Of a stretch of 64,000 nucleotides of DNA, positions 25,725-33,432 are shown piece after piece (position 1 is the stretch's first letter; every line of letters starts with the position of its first letter). Position numbers and translations under genes: made by a program. The DNA is from DATMFV01 sp035555975 (GTDB taxonomy: Bacteria; Verrucomicrobiota; Verrucomicrobiia; Chthoniobacterales; Chthoniobacteraceae). The DNA is taken from positions 1-64,000 of the forward strand of contig DATMFV010000073.1 of NCBI GenBank assembly GCA_035555975.1. Direction: 5' to 3'. The notes beneath the pieces are model-generated. The model had not been told where the DNA came from. It saw nothing but the letters and a program-made list of their open reading frames with translations, and did no database searches.

Positions 25725-27664
25725 TGGATTGGCTCGTCTATATTCTTTTCCGTGCGGTTTCCGGTGCGCTTTCGTGCTTTTCGCTCCCTGCGGCGATACG
25801 GATCGGGAGGGGGTTCGGGTGGGCCGCGTACTGGCTCGCCTGGCCGTACCGCCAGATCGCCTCGCGCAACCTCACCATTGCCTACGGCCATGAAAAAAAC
25901 CGGGCGGAGATCGCCGCCATGGTGCGCCGGCATTTTATCCTGCTGGGCGGAAATTTCTTTGCGGGGTTGCGGATGTCGACCATGCCGATCGACGAGATTT
26001 TCAGGACGGTGACGTTTGAGAACGAGGAGTGGTTCAAAACCTTGTCGGCCAAGGGGCGGGGGGTGATCCTGCTCATCAGCCACATGGGAAACTGGGAGTT
26101 GATCGCGCAGGTCGCCCCGCTCCTCTTCCCCGGAAAGGGCGGGACCATCTACCAGCGGTTGAGCAACCGCTACATCGACGCCGCCATCCGCTCGGCCCGA
26201 GCCCGGCAGGGGTTGACGCTTTTTGAACGGAGCGAAGGGTTTTCGAAGGTGATCGCGCTGCTGCGCTCCGGCGGGGGCGTCGGGGTGTTGATCGACCAGC
26301 ACGCGGGGGACAAGGGGGTCTGGTCGCCGCTTTTCGACCGGCTCGCCTCAACGACGCCGCTCGCCGCGACCCTCGCGATGCGGACCGGCGCGGTCCTGCT
26401 GCCCGCCGCGCTTTATACCGAGGGCGTCGGGCGGTGGCGCTTCAGCGTTTCCGAGCCGCTGGAGCCGGCCAGCCATACCAGCCAGGAGATCACCGCCGCG
26501 ATGAACCAGTCGCTGGAGGCATTGATCCGCGAGGTTCCCGAAGATTGGTTCTGGGTGCACAACCGCTGGAAAACCCCGCGCCCGAATTTCCTGCTGGCCG
26601 GGTACAAACGCGGAGCCGTTTTCCCGGAGGGGTATGATCCGGGGCGGCTCAAGCCGTTCCGCGTCGTCGTCCGCTCCAGCAACTGGCTGGGGGATGCCGT
26701 GATGACCCTTCCCGCCGTGCAGGCGATCAAGCGGGGGCGGCCCGATCTTCACCTGGCCGTCCTGGTCCGCTCCAAGCTGGCCGATTTCTGGCGGCAGGTG
26801 CCGGAGGTCGATGAAGTGCTCACCATCGACGCCGGGGAGAGCCCGTGGAGCGTCGCGCGGAAGTTGAGGGCGGGCCGTTTCGAGGCGGCCGTGATCCTCC
26901 CCAACTCGGTCCGCACGGCGCTGGAGGTCTGGCTGGCGGGGATTCCGGTGCGGGTCGGCTATCCCGCGAAGTGGCGTCGCTGGTTGCTGGATGTCGAGAT
27001 CCGCCCGCCCAAGGGGCTGCGGCGTCGCCCGGCGGCGCATCAGGTCCACCATTATCTGGAGATCGCCCGGAGGATCGGGGCCGCCGTGGAGGTCCCGAGA
27101 ACCGCGGGGCCGGAGGTGTTTTTTAACCCCGCGCCGCTGCGCCGGGAGCAACCGGTGAAAAGCGAGGGGCTGGTGCTCGGGCTTTGCCCCGGTGCGGAGT
27201 ACGGCGCGGCCAAGCGGTGGATGCCGGAGCGGTTTGCCGAGACGGCGGGCCGGATCGCCCGGGAAATGCCGTGCGAATGGCTCCTTTTCGGCGTCGGCGG
27301 GGATGCCCCGGTCGGCGCGGCGATCGAAGCCGCCTTTGAAGGCGGGGCCGGGAGCCGGATGACGAATCTCATCGGGAAAACCACGCTGGCGGAACTGATG
27401 GAGCGCCTCGCGGGGTGCGACCTCCTCCTGACCAACGATACCGGGACGATGCACCTCGCCGCCGCCCTCGGGGTGCCAACCGTGGCGATCTTTGGCTCCA
27501 CCGAACCGCGCCTGACCGCCCCGCTCGGGCCGCGCCACACGGTGCTGCGCCACCAGGTCGAGTGCAGCCCCTGTTTTCTGCGCGAATGCCCGATCGACTT
27601 CCGCTGTATGGAGGCGGTCACGGTGGACGAGGCGGTCGCCGCGATCCGCCGCTCGCTGGCATAG
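25721..27664 (+). CDS. LpxL-type acyltransferase fused to WaaF-type heptosyltransferase
   Basis: A 647-residue two-domain enzyme for lipopolysaccharide. Residues 1-295 are a lysophospholipid/lipid A acyltransferase (LpxL/HtrB): N-terminal membrane segment, catalytic H-X4-E as HMGNWE (His121, Glu126), and ending VPEDWFWVHNRWKT. Residues 308-647 are a GT9 ADP-heptose:LPS heptosyltransferase II: VVVRSSNWLGDAVMTLPAVQ, FEAAVILPNSVRTALE, LCPGAEYGAAKRW, LLLTNDTGTMHLAAALGVP, and the CSPCFLRECP cysteine patch. In enterobacteria these are separate genes. Fusion would place late acylation and core-sugar addition on one inner-membrane protein. Translational coupling to the preceding gene is implied by a 4-base overlap. 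Catalytic motifs intact in both halves. Confidence 0.93.
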   Translation: MMDWLVYILFRAVSGALSCFSLPAAIRIGRGFGWAAYWLAWPYRQIASRNLTIAYGHEKNRAEIAAMVRRHFILLGGNFFAGLRMSTMPIDEIFRTVTFENEEWFKTLSAKGRGVILLISHMGNWELIAQVAPLLFPGKGGTIYQRLSNRYIDAAIRSARARQGLTLFERSEGFSKVIALLRSGGGVGVLIDQHAGDKGVWSPLFDRLASTTPLAATLAMRTGAVLLPAALYTEGVGRWRFSVSEPLEPASHTSQEITAAMNQSLEALIREVPEDWFWVHNRWKTPRPNFLLAGYKRGAVFPEGYDPGRLKPFRVVVRSSNWLGDAVMTLPAVQAIKRGRPDLHLAVLVRSKLADFWRQVPEVDEVLTIDAGESPWSVARKLRAGRFEAAVILPNSVRTALEVWLAGIPVRVGYPAKWRRWLLDVEIRPPKGLRRRPAAHQVHHYLEIARRIGAAVEVPRTAGPEVFFNPAPLRREQPVKSEGLVLGLCPGAEYGAAKRWMPERFAETAGRIAREMPCEWLLFGVGGDAPVGAAIEAAFEGGAGSRMTNLIGKTTLAELMERLAGCDLLLTNDTGTMHLAAALGVPTVAIFGSTEPRLTAPLGPRHTVLRHQVECSPCFLRECPIDFRCMEAVTVDEAVAAIRRSLA

Positions 27665-27728
27665 GGCGGGCGAGCCGGTGGCGTGACCGGTGGTTTCCCG
27701 CCGCTTTACCGTATCGCGGTGCCGCGGC

Positions 27729-27757
27729 GGCGGGGAGCCTCGGGAGGTCTCCCCGCC
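27729..27757. terminator. hairpin between convergent genes
   Basis: GGCGGGGAG (27729-27737) pairs with CTCCCCGCC (27749-27757) over an 11-nt loop that can itself form CCT/AGG. It lies between the acyltransferase-heptosyltransferase stop and the convergent oxidoreductase stop. There is no clear T-run, so it may be a rho-dependent or bidirectional structure. Confidence 0.5.
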
Positions 27758-27780
27758 CGGGTTGGGCCGGTCGGTCGGGC

Positions 27781-28956
27781 CTACGCGTTGTGCGGGTCGA
27801 TCCCCGCCTGGCACCAGAGCGGCGTCAGGTCGACGACGGTCCCTTCATCGGCGGCGCGGTCGATCCCGAACGCGGTGATGGCCGATTGCAACCCTTCGCG
27901 AATGGAGGCGAGGGGAGCGGTTCCGTGGAGGATCGAGTCGGCCAGCGCCTCGGCCATGATGTTGTCGCCGCCGCCATGCCCGTCGGCCTTGATCGTTTCG
28001 ACGGTTTCGGTTTCCGTCTCCCAGCCGATGCGGCGGAGTTCCAGTTGACCCGTGATCAGGTCGGCCCGCAGGGTGCCTTCGCTCCCGCAGAGATAGAAAC
28101 GGCGTTCCTGGATGGCGGTATGGCAGTTGGTGTGAAACGTCGCCCGGATGCCGTTGGCGTACTGGAGGATGGCGACCTGGTTGTCGAAAATGTCGGGCCC
28201 GCCGTCGAAAGGATCGGTACGACCGGTATCGCGCCAGGTGGCAAACGGCTCTTCACCCTTGGGGCCGGTGCCGATCCGTTCGATCTGCCCGCGGTTGGCC
28301 GGGGTGAAAAAGTCGCGCCCGCCGAAGCTCGCCACCCGCACCGGGAGCGAACCGGCCATCCAGTTGGCGAGGTCGAGGTCGTGGCAGCATTTTTCGAGCA
28401 AATGGGTCCCGGCATTGGCCACTTTGCGCCGCCAGTTGCCGAAGATGTAGCCGCCGTGGTTGAAACTGAGCGTTTCGTTGAACTCAAACGAGATGATCTT
28501 CCCGAGTTTTCCGGAATCGATCACCTCGCGGATTTTCTGGTAATGGCGGGAGTAGCGCAGGACCAGCCCGAAAATGAACTGCTTTCCGGAGCTTTCCACG
28601 GCGTCGCGAATGGCGAGGCAATCCTCCAGCGTGGTGGCGAGCGGTTTTTCGCAAAAGACATGTTTTCCGGCGCGAAGGGCGGCGCTGGCCTGCCGTGCAT
28701 GGTGGCAGTTCCAGGAGCCGATGAGAATCCAGTCGATCTCCGGATCGTTGATCACGGCATCTTCGTCGGGAGCGACTTCGTAGTCATCGCCGATGACGGT
28801 GCGCAACGTGGCGTGGGAATCGGCCCGGGGATCATAGGCTGCCTTGACGCGAAGGCTCCCTGCGGGCGCGCTTTCAAGGAGACGCCGGACGACGCCGCGC
28901 AGCCGTCCGCCCGTACCGAGTAGACCGAGAGTGACCTGTTTTGAAGTGGTTTCCAT
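27781..28956 (-). CDS. Gfo/Idh/MocA-family oxidoreductase
   Basis: 391 residues. Rossmann fold LGLLGTGGRLRGVV at the N-terminus, the conserved CEKPLA (about residue 102) and a C-terminal domain with FGLVLRYSRHY and HLLEKCCHDLDLANW. The latter holds the His-Asp pair (CCHDLD) that family members use near the nicotinamide ring. Substrate unknown: inositol, amino-sugar or sugar-acid derivatives are typical. It is transcribed divergently from an AraC regulator with a shared 81-base control region containing an 11-bp inverted repeat. It is not closely similar to the other Gfo/Idh protein at 19.8 kb. Confidence 0.9.
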   Translation of the reverse strand: METTSKQVTLGLLGTGGRLRGVVRRLLESAPAGSLRVKAAYDPRADSHATLRTVIGDDYEVAPDEDAVINDPEIDWILIGSWNCHHARQASAALRAGKHVFCEKPLATTLEDCLAIRDAVESSGKQFIFGLVLRYSRHYQKIREVIDSGKLGKIISFEFNETLSFNHGGYIFGNWRRKVANAGTHLLEKCCHDLDLANWMAGSLPVRVASFGGRDFFTPANRGQIERIGTGPKGEEPFATWRDTGRTDPFDGGPDIFDNQVAILQYANGIRATFHTNCHTAIQERRFYLCGSEGTLRADLITGQLELRRIGWETETETVETIKADGHGGGDNIMAEALADSILHGTAPLASIREGLQSAITAFGIDRAADEGTVVDLTPLWCQAGIDPHNA

Positions 28957-28979
28957 GGCGCGCTAGAATGCCAAAATCT

Positions 28980-29023
28980 TTTCTGTTAAAAAATGGGCTA
29001 AATGACTTTATATTTAACAGAAA
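28980..29023. promoter_or_regulatory. inverted-repeat operator between oxidoreductase and AraC gene
   Basis: TTTCTGTTAAA (28980-28990) and TTTAACAGAAA (29013-29023) are exact reverse complements separated by 22 bases, centre-to-centre about 33 bases (three helical turns). They fill the AT-rich gap between divergent starts at 28956 and 29037. The layout fits two half-sites of an AraC-family regulator. Confidence 0.68.
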
Positions 29024-29036
29024 CGATGTTTTCGCC

Positions 29037-29951
29037 ATGAACGCAGCTTCACCCCGCCAGGCCGTCATTCAAAGGGCGCAGGGGATCAACCGTCTTGCCG
29101 ACTACTATTCCGGTTTCGGCGAGGCGCTCACGCCCCACCTGCCGCACAATGTCATCTGTTTTTCCCGGCTCTCCTCGTCGGCGCTCGGCGGGTCGCAGCC
29201 GCATCAGCATCACCGCACGATCCTGCTGATCGCGGTCGAGGGGAGGGGAAAGGTCTCCGTCGACATGGAGACTTTTTCGCTGGAACCGGGGGAAGCGCTG
29301 CTTATTTTCCCGTTCTCGTTTCACGCCTATACCGATTTTCCCGAGAGCGCGATCTGCTGGCTTTTCGTGACGTTTGAAAAGGGGACGTTACAGGAGATGG
29401 AGCCGTTGCGCGGCGCGGGTGCGCGGCGTCTGGGGGAGGTGGAGTGGATTCTGCTGGCAGAGACGCTTGCCTGCTGGGGTGAACCGGGGCGGCGTCCGCT
29501 CCTGCCGTTTCACCTCGGGCTGTTGCTGCAACGGCTGGCTGCGACGGGAGGCGCGCCACCGGGGTTTTCTCCCGGCGACGGTGAAGCACAGGGGGCGGGG
29601 GCGGCATTGTTGCGCAAGGTCAACAGTCACCTTTTCCCGCGGCTCGACCAGCCGCTCCCCGTGAAGGCCATCGCCCGGGCGATGGGACAATCGGAGAGTC
29701 ATTTCAGGGCGCGCTTCCGGGCCGTTGCCGGGGTCGGGCTCGGGCGGCATGTCCGGCGGTTGCGCATGAAACGGGCGAGTGATCTGCTCCATACCTCCTC
29801 GCTTTCGGTCAGCGAAGTGGCCCGACAATGCGGTTTTGAGTCGCTTTACGCCTTCAGCCGGGCTTTCAAGGCTGAGTACGGCGTCTCGCCCCGGGCGTAC
29901 CGGCGTTCGTCGCTGCCGGAGCCGACGGTTTCTCCTTTGCGCCGTCGTTGA
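29037..29951 (+). CDS. AraC-family transcriptional regulator
   Basis: 304 residues from ATG 29037, the first ATG after the inverted repeat; the frame extends to 28941 but crosses the operator. N-terminal cupin-like sensor (HQHHRTILLIAVEGRG, LEPGEALLIFPFSFHAYTDF) and a C-terminal double helix-turn-helix (IARAMGQSESHFRARFRAV and LSVSEVARQCGFESLYAFSRAFK) ending YGVSPRAYRR. Such proteins activate or repress sugar catabolism. The divergent oxidoreductase is the likely target. The sensor holds several His residues and may bind a metal or sugar. Effector unknown. Confidence 0.92.
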   Translation: MNAASPRQAVIQRAQGINRLADYYSGFGEALTPHLPHNVICFSRLSSSALGGSQPHQHHRTILLIAVEGRGKVSVDMETFSLEPGEALLIFPFSFHAYTDFPESAICWLFVTFEKGTLQEMEPLRGAGARRLGEVEWILLAETLACWGEPGRRPLLPFHLGLLLQRLAATGGAPPGFSPGDGEAQGAGAALLRKVNSHLFPRLDQPLPVKAIARAMGQSESHFRARFRAVAGVGLGRHVRRLRMKRASDLLHTSSLSVSEVARQCGFESLYAFSRAFKAEYGVSPRAYRRSSLPEPTVSPLRRR

Positions 29952-29972
29952 TTTCAGGGAACATTCGCAGGC

Positions 29973-30188
29973 ATGCGCATCGTTCCCGCTCTCTTTTCTG
30001 CCCTCATGGTGGCGCTTGGGCTTTGGCTGATCGCTTCCTCCCAGTTTGACGAGCCACCGCCTCCGCAAGTGCAGGCGATCAAACACCGGATCGAAGCAAA
30101 ACAGCCGCCGCAGACCGGCCCTGCGGCCATCGGTTTCGCGCTGGTGGCCGGCGGCGTGCTTTTCTTTATGATTGCGCTCCGGCGTTGA
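29973..30188 (+). CDS. small two-helix membrane protein
   Basis: 71 residues with hydrophobic helices at about 4-22 and 50-68 and a Pro/Gln-rich loop (DEPPPPQVQ). It starts 21 bases after the AraC gene with GCAGG just before the ATG. Composition and frame suit a real gene, but no family is recognised and it could be a lineage-specific open frame. Confidence 0.5.
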   Translation: MRIVPALFSALMVALGLWLIASSQFDEPPPPQVQAIKHRIEAKQPPQTGPAAIGFALVAGGVLFFMIALRR

Positions 30189-30225
30189 CGGAGCGTCCGC
30201 CTCCAAGCGGCTTTCACAATAAAAA

Positions 30226-30279
30226 AGGCGGCTTTTTCCGGTGTGATCACAGGGATCGTCCTCCGGGAAAAAGCCGCCT
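30226..30279 (-). terminator. strong intrinsic terminator of the pilus-motor operon
   Basis: A 14-bp perfect stem (30226-30239 with 30266-30279) with a 26-nt loop. On the minus strand the hairpin is followed by a run of six or more T (complement of 30221-30226), a textbook intrinsic terminator 24 bases after the PilC/GspF stop. On the plus strand it may also stop the AraC transcript. Confidence 0.85.
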
Positions 30280-30302
30280 CTTAGGGCAGGAATGGCGGGG
30301 CC

Positions 30303-31586
30303 TTACTGGCTCTGCATGTTCTGAATGATGCCGATCAGCGGCATGAAGAGGGCGATGACGATGCTCCCGACGATGAGCGCCAGGAAGACGATCATGAGCG
30401 GTTCGAGCATCGAGGTCAACGCGACGACGGCGTTGTCGACTTCGTCGTCGTAAACGTCGGCGATCTTGAGCAACATTTCCGGCAACTGACCGGTTTCCTC
30501 ACCGACGTCGATCATGCTGATGACCATCGGCGGGAAGACCTTGCTCGCTTCAAGCGGTTGGACGATGGATTCCCCTTCCTTCACGGCGTCGTGTACCTTG
30601 GCGATGGCCTCGGAAATGACGACGTTGCCGGCGGTTTCCTTGGTGATGTTGAGCGCCTGCAGGATCGGCACACCGCTGGTGACCAGCGTGCCGAGCGTAC
30701 GTGAAAAACGGGAAATGGCGGTTTTGCGCAGCATGTCGCCCAGGACCGGGACGCGGAGCTTGATCCGGTCGAGGACCGATTTGCCCGTCTCGCTTCGCGA
30801 AAAGAGGACGTAGGCGAAGATGAAGGCGGCGATCCCCCCGACGATCAGCAGGAAGTTGGACTGGACGGCTTTACTCGCCCCGATGACGACCTGGGTGATC
30901 ATCGGCAACGGTTTGCCCCCGAGCATGTCGGCGAAGATCTGTTCGAACTTCGGCACGATGAAGACGAGCAGGAACCACATGATCAGGATCGCGATCACCA
31001 TGACGATGACCGGGTAGGCCATGGCCGACTTGACCTTGTTGGCGATCTTCTGCGCCTTTTCCTGGAACTCGGCCAGACGGTTGAGGACGAGTTCGAGCAC
31101 CCCCCCGAGTTCCCCGGCCTTGACCATGTTGATGTAGAGCTTGTTGAAAATCTTCGGGTGCTGCGCGAGCGATTCGGAGAAAGTGCTCCCCCCTTGTACG
31201 GAGTCGGCCAGCACGCTGATCGCCCCTTTGAGCACCGGGTCCTTTTCCTGGTTGCCGAGTACGGTAAGGCTTCGCAGCAGCGGCAGACCGGCGTCGATCA
31301 GCGTCGCCAACTGCCGGGTGAAGACCATCAGAACCTTGGACTTGACGGTCTTTTTCTCGAAAAGAACGAGCCCTTTCTTCTTCTCCTTGCCGGCGGCGGC
31401 TGCCGCAGCCTTCTTTGGCTTGGCGGCGGTTTTGGTGCCGCCGCCTTTACCGGCTTCCGTGACGTTGGTGGGAAAATAACCGGCTTCGCGAAGCTGGCGG
31501 ATGGCGTGATTGGAGTTGTCGGCGTCGATGACACCCTCTGATTCCTGTCCACGGGCATCGAGGGCGACGTAATTGAATTTCGGCAT
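30303..31586 (-). CDS. PilC/GspF-family inner-membrane platform protein
   Basis: 427 residues. Type IV pilus/type II secretion inner-membrane protein that couples the assembly ATPase to pilus growth. It starts with a soluble domain typical of the family (FNYVALDARGQESEGVIDAD), then two repeats of T2SSF domains (about 75-200 and 280-405). The first contains FTRQLATLIDAGLPLLRSL and the second FSRTLGTLVTSGVPILQALN; each is followed by a membrane region. The C-terminus MLEPLMIVFLALIVGSIVIALFMP is the last transmembrane segment. A Lys/Ala-rich linker (about 40-70) is longer than usual. Last gene of a three-gene operon with two PilB/GspE ATPases. Confidence 0.93.
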   Translation of the reverse strand: MPKFNYVALDARGQESEGVIDADNSNHAIRQLREAGYFPTNVTEAGKGGGTKTAAKPKKAAAAAAGKEKKKGLVLFEKKTVKSKVLMVFTRQLATLIDAGLPLLRSLTVLGNQEKDPVLKGAISVLADSVQGGSTFSESLAQHPKIFNKLYINMVKAGELGGVLELVLNRLAEFQEKAQKIANKVKSAMAYPVIVMVIAILIMWFLLVFIVPKFEQIFADMLGGKPLPMITQVVIGASKAVQSNFLLIVGGIAAFIFAYVLFSRSETGKSVLDRIKLRVPVLGDMLRKTAISRFSRTLGTLVTSGVPILQALNITKETAGNVVISEAIAKVHDAVKEGESIVQPLEASKVFPPMVISMIDVGEETGQLPEMLLKIADVYDDEVDNAVVALTSMLEPLMIVFLALIVGSIVIALFMPLIGIIQNMQSQ

Positions 31587-31703
31587 AAGGAGGGACTTGC
31601 GGATCTAGGCAGGAGTGTAAGGTGCGTGGGAGATTTGTGCAACAGGAAGTCTCCGGCAGATTTGGAGGTTAAGGGGGTTAAGAGGATGAAGGTGCCGGGC
31701 GTA

Positions 31704-33380
31704 TCAGGTGTATTTGAGAACTTCCTCGATGGTGGTTTCACCGTCGTAAATACAGCGCAGGCCATCTTCGCGCAGGGTGGTCATCCCGAGTTCGATCGCC
31801 TTCTGGCGCAGGACGACGCTCGGGGCGCGCTGGTTGATCAGGTCGCGCAGCGGGTCGGAGATGTGGAGCAACTCGTAGATCCCCTTGCGGCCCTTGTAAC
31901 CGGTCTGGTTGCAGTCGTCGCAGCCGCGGCCGTAATAGAAGTTTTTGTCGCCGATGTCGTGCGGCGAAAGGCCGAGCTGGGCGAGGACCGATTCGCTCGG
32001 CTCGTACGGGGTGCGGCAGTTCGGGCAGATTTTCCGGATGAGCCGCTGGCCGAGCACCCCTTCGAGCGAGGCGGAGATCATGAACGGCTCGACCCCCATG
32101 TCGATGAGACGGGTGACCGCGCCGGGAGCGTCGTTGGTGTGGAGCGTGGTGAAGACGAGGTGCCCGGTGAGCGACGCCTGTACGGAGATCTGCGCGGTTT
32201 CCAGGTCGCGCGTTTCCCCGACCATGATCCGGTCCGGGTCCTGACGGAGAAAGGCGCGCAGGACGCGGGCGAAGTTCAGCCCGATCGATTCGCTGATCGG
32301 CACCTGGATGATCCCTTCGATGTCGTATTCGACCGGGTCTTCCGCCGTCAGGATCTTGGAATCAACCGTGTTGATCTCGTTGAGACAGGCGTAGAGCGTG
32401 GTCGTCTTCCCCGAACCGGTCGGCCCGGTGACGATGAAGATGCCGTTCGGTTTCTGGATCGTCTCCAGGATGTAGTTGTTGATGTACTCCGGCATCGAGA
32501 GCGCCTTGAGGCTCAGGTTGACGCTGGAGCGGTCGAGCACGCGGAGCACGACGCTTTCGCCGAACTGGGTCGGCAGGGAGGAGACACGGAGGTCGACATG
32601 GCGGCCTGCGGTAAAGGTCTGGATGCGGCCATCCTGCGGGAGTCGCCGTTCGGCGATGTTGAGATTCGCCATGACCTTCACGCGCGAGATGATCGGCAGC
32701 GCGAGGTGCTTGGGCGGCGGGGCCATTTCGTAGAGCGCGCCGTCGACCCGGTAGCGGATCTTGAACTCTTCCTCAAACGGCTCGAAGTGAATGTCGCTCG
32801 CGCGGTCGGAAATCGCCTGCGCCAACACGAGGTCGACATAGCGGATGATCGGCGTCGAGTTCGCTTCGGCCTCGACATTCTTGAGATCGACCTGATCTTC
32901 GCCGAACTCGACCTCCTCGCCCAGTTCGGAGAGGATTTCGTCGAGGCTGGCGGAATCGAGGTAATATTTCTGGATCAGTTCGTCGACCTGGTGGGTGGCG
33001 GCGACGACGGTGAAGATATCCTTGCCGATGGCAAACCGGAGGTCTTCCTGGCTCTGGGCGTTGAGCGGGTCGACCAGCGCGATCGTGATCCCGGCGCTGT
33101 TGGAACTGACCGGGAAGGCCCCGTGCATCCGGGCAAGCCCGGCGGGGATCATCCGGATGAGTTCCGGGGCCGGTTCAAACCCGGCGAGTTCGACGTAGTC
33201 GGTGCCGAGGTAGTTGGCGATCGTCTGGTAATACTGTTCCCGGGTGACGAAGCCGAAATCGACCAGGACCTGGGTGATGTTTTTTCCGGAACTGGCGACT
33301 TCCGCCAGAAGATCGTCGACCTGGCTGCGGTCAACGATGCCTTGTTCAACAAAAAGATCGAGAACTTGATTCGCTTGCAT
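31704..33380 (-). CDS. PilB/GspE-family assembly ATPase, copy 1
   Basis: 558 residues. An N-terminal MshE/GspE-N type domain (about 1-140) precedes the hexameric ATPase: Walker A GPTGSGKTT at 319-327, Asp box ILTAEDPVEYD, Walker B DPDRIMVGETRD, His box LVFTTLHTNDAPGA. The C-terminal zinc-binding Cys motif is CPNC...GCDDC. The protein powers pilin polymerisation at the inner membrane. It lies 52 bases after a second ATPase gene and 117 bases before the PilC/GspF gene. Whether it drives pilus extension or type II-like secretion cannot be told. Confidence 0.94.
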   Translation of the reverse strand: MQANQVLDLFVEQGIVDRSQVDDLLAEVASSGKNITQVLVDFGFVTREQYYQTIANYLGTDYVELAGFEPAPELIRMIPAGLARMHGAFPVSSNSAGITIALVDPLNAQSQEDLRFAIGKDIFTVVAATHQVDELIQKYYLDSASLDEILSELGEEVEFGEDQVDLKNVEAEANSTPIIRYVDLVLAQAISDRASDIHFEPFEEEFKIRYRVDGALYEMAPPPKHLALPIISRVKVMANLNIAERRLPQDGRIQTFTAGRHVDLRVSSLPTQFGESVVLRVLDRSSVNLSLKALSMPEYINNYILETIQKPNGIFIVTGPTGSGKTTTLYACLNEINTVDSKILTAEDPVEYDIEGIIQVPISESIGLNFARVLRAFLRQDPDRIMVGETRDLETAQISVQASLTGHLVFTTLHTNDAPGAVTRLIDMGVEPFMISASLEGVLGQRLIRKICPNCRTPYEPSESVLAQLGLSPHDIGDKNFYYGRGCDDCNQTGYKGRKGIYELLHISDPLRDLINQRAPSVVLRQKAIELGMTTLREDGLRCIYDGETTIEEVLKYT

Positions 33381-33432
33381 ACTTCAAAGGGGGAGGAGAG
33401 CGGCCTTGATTTCGAAAGGAGAGCCGCGTCCC

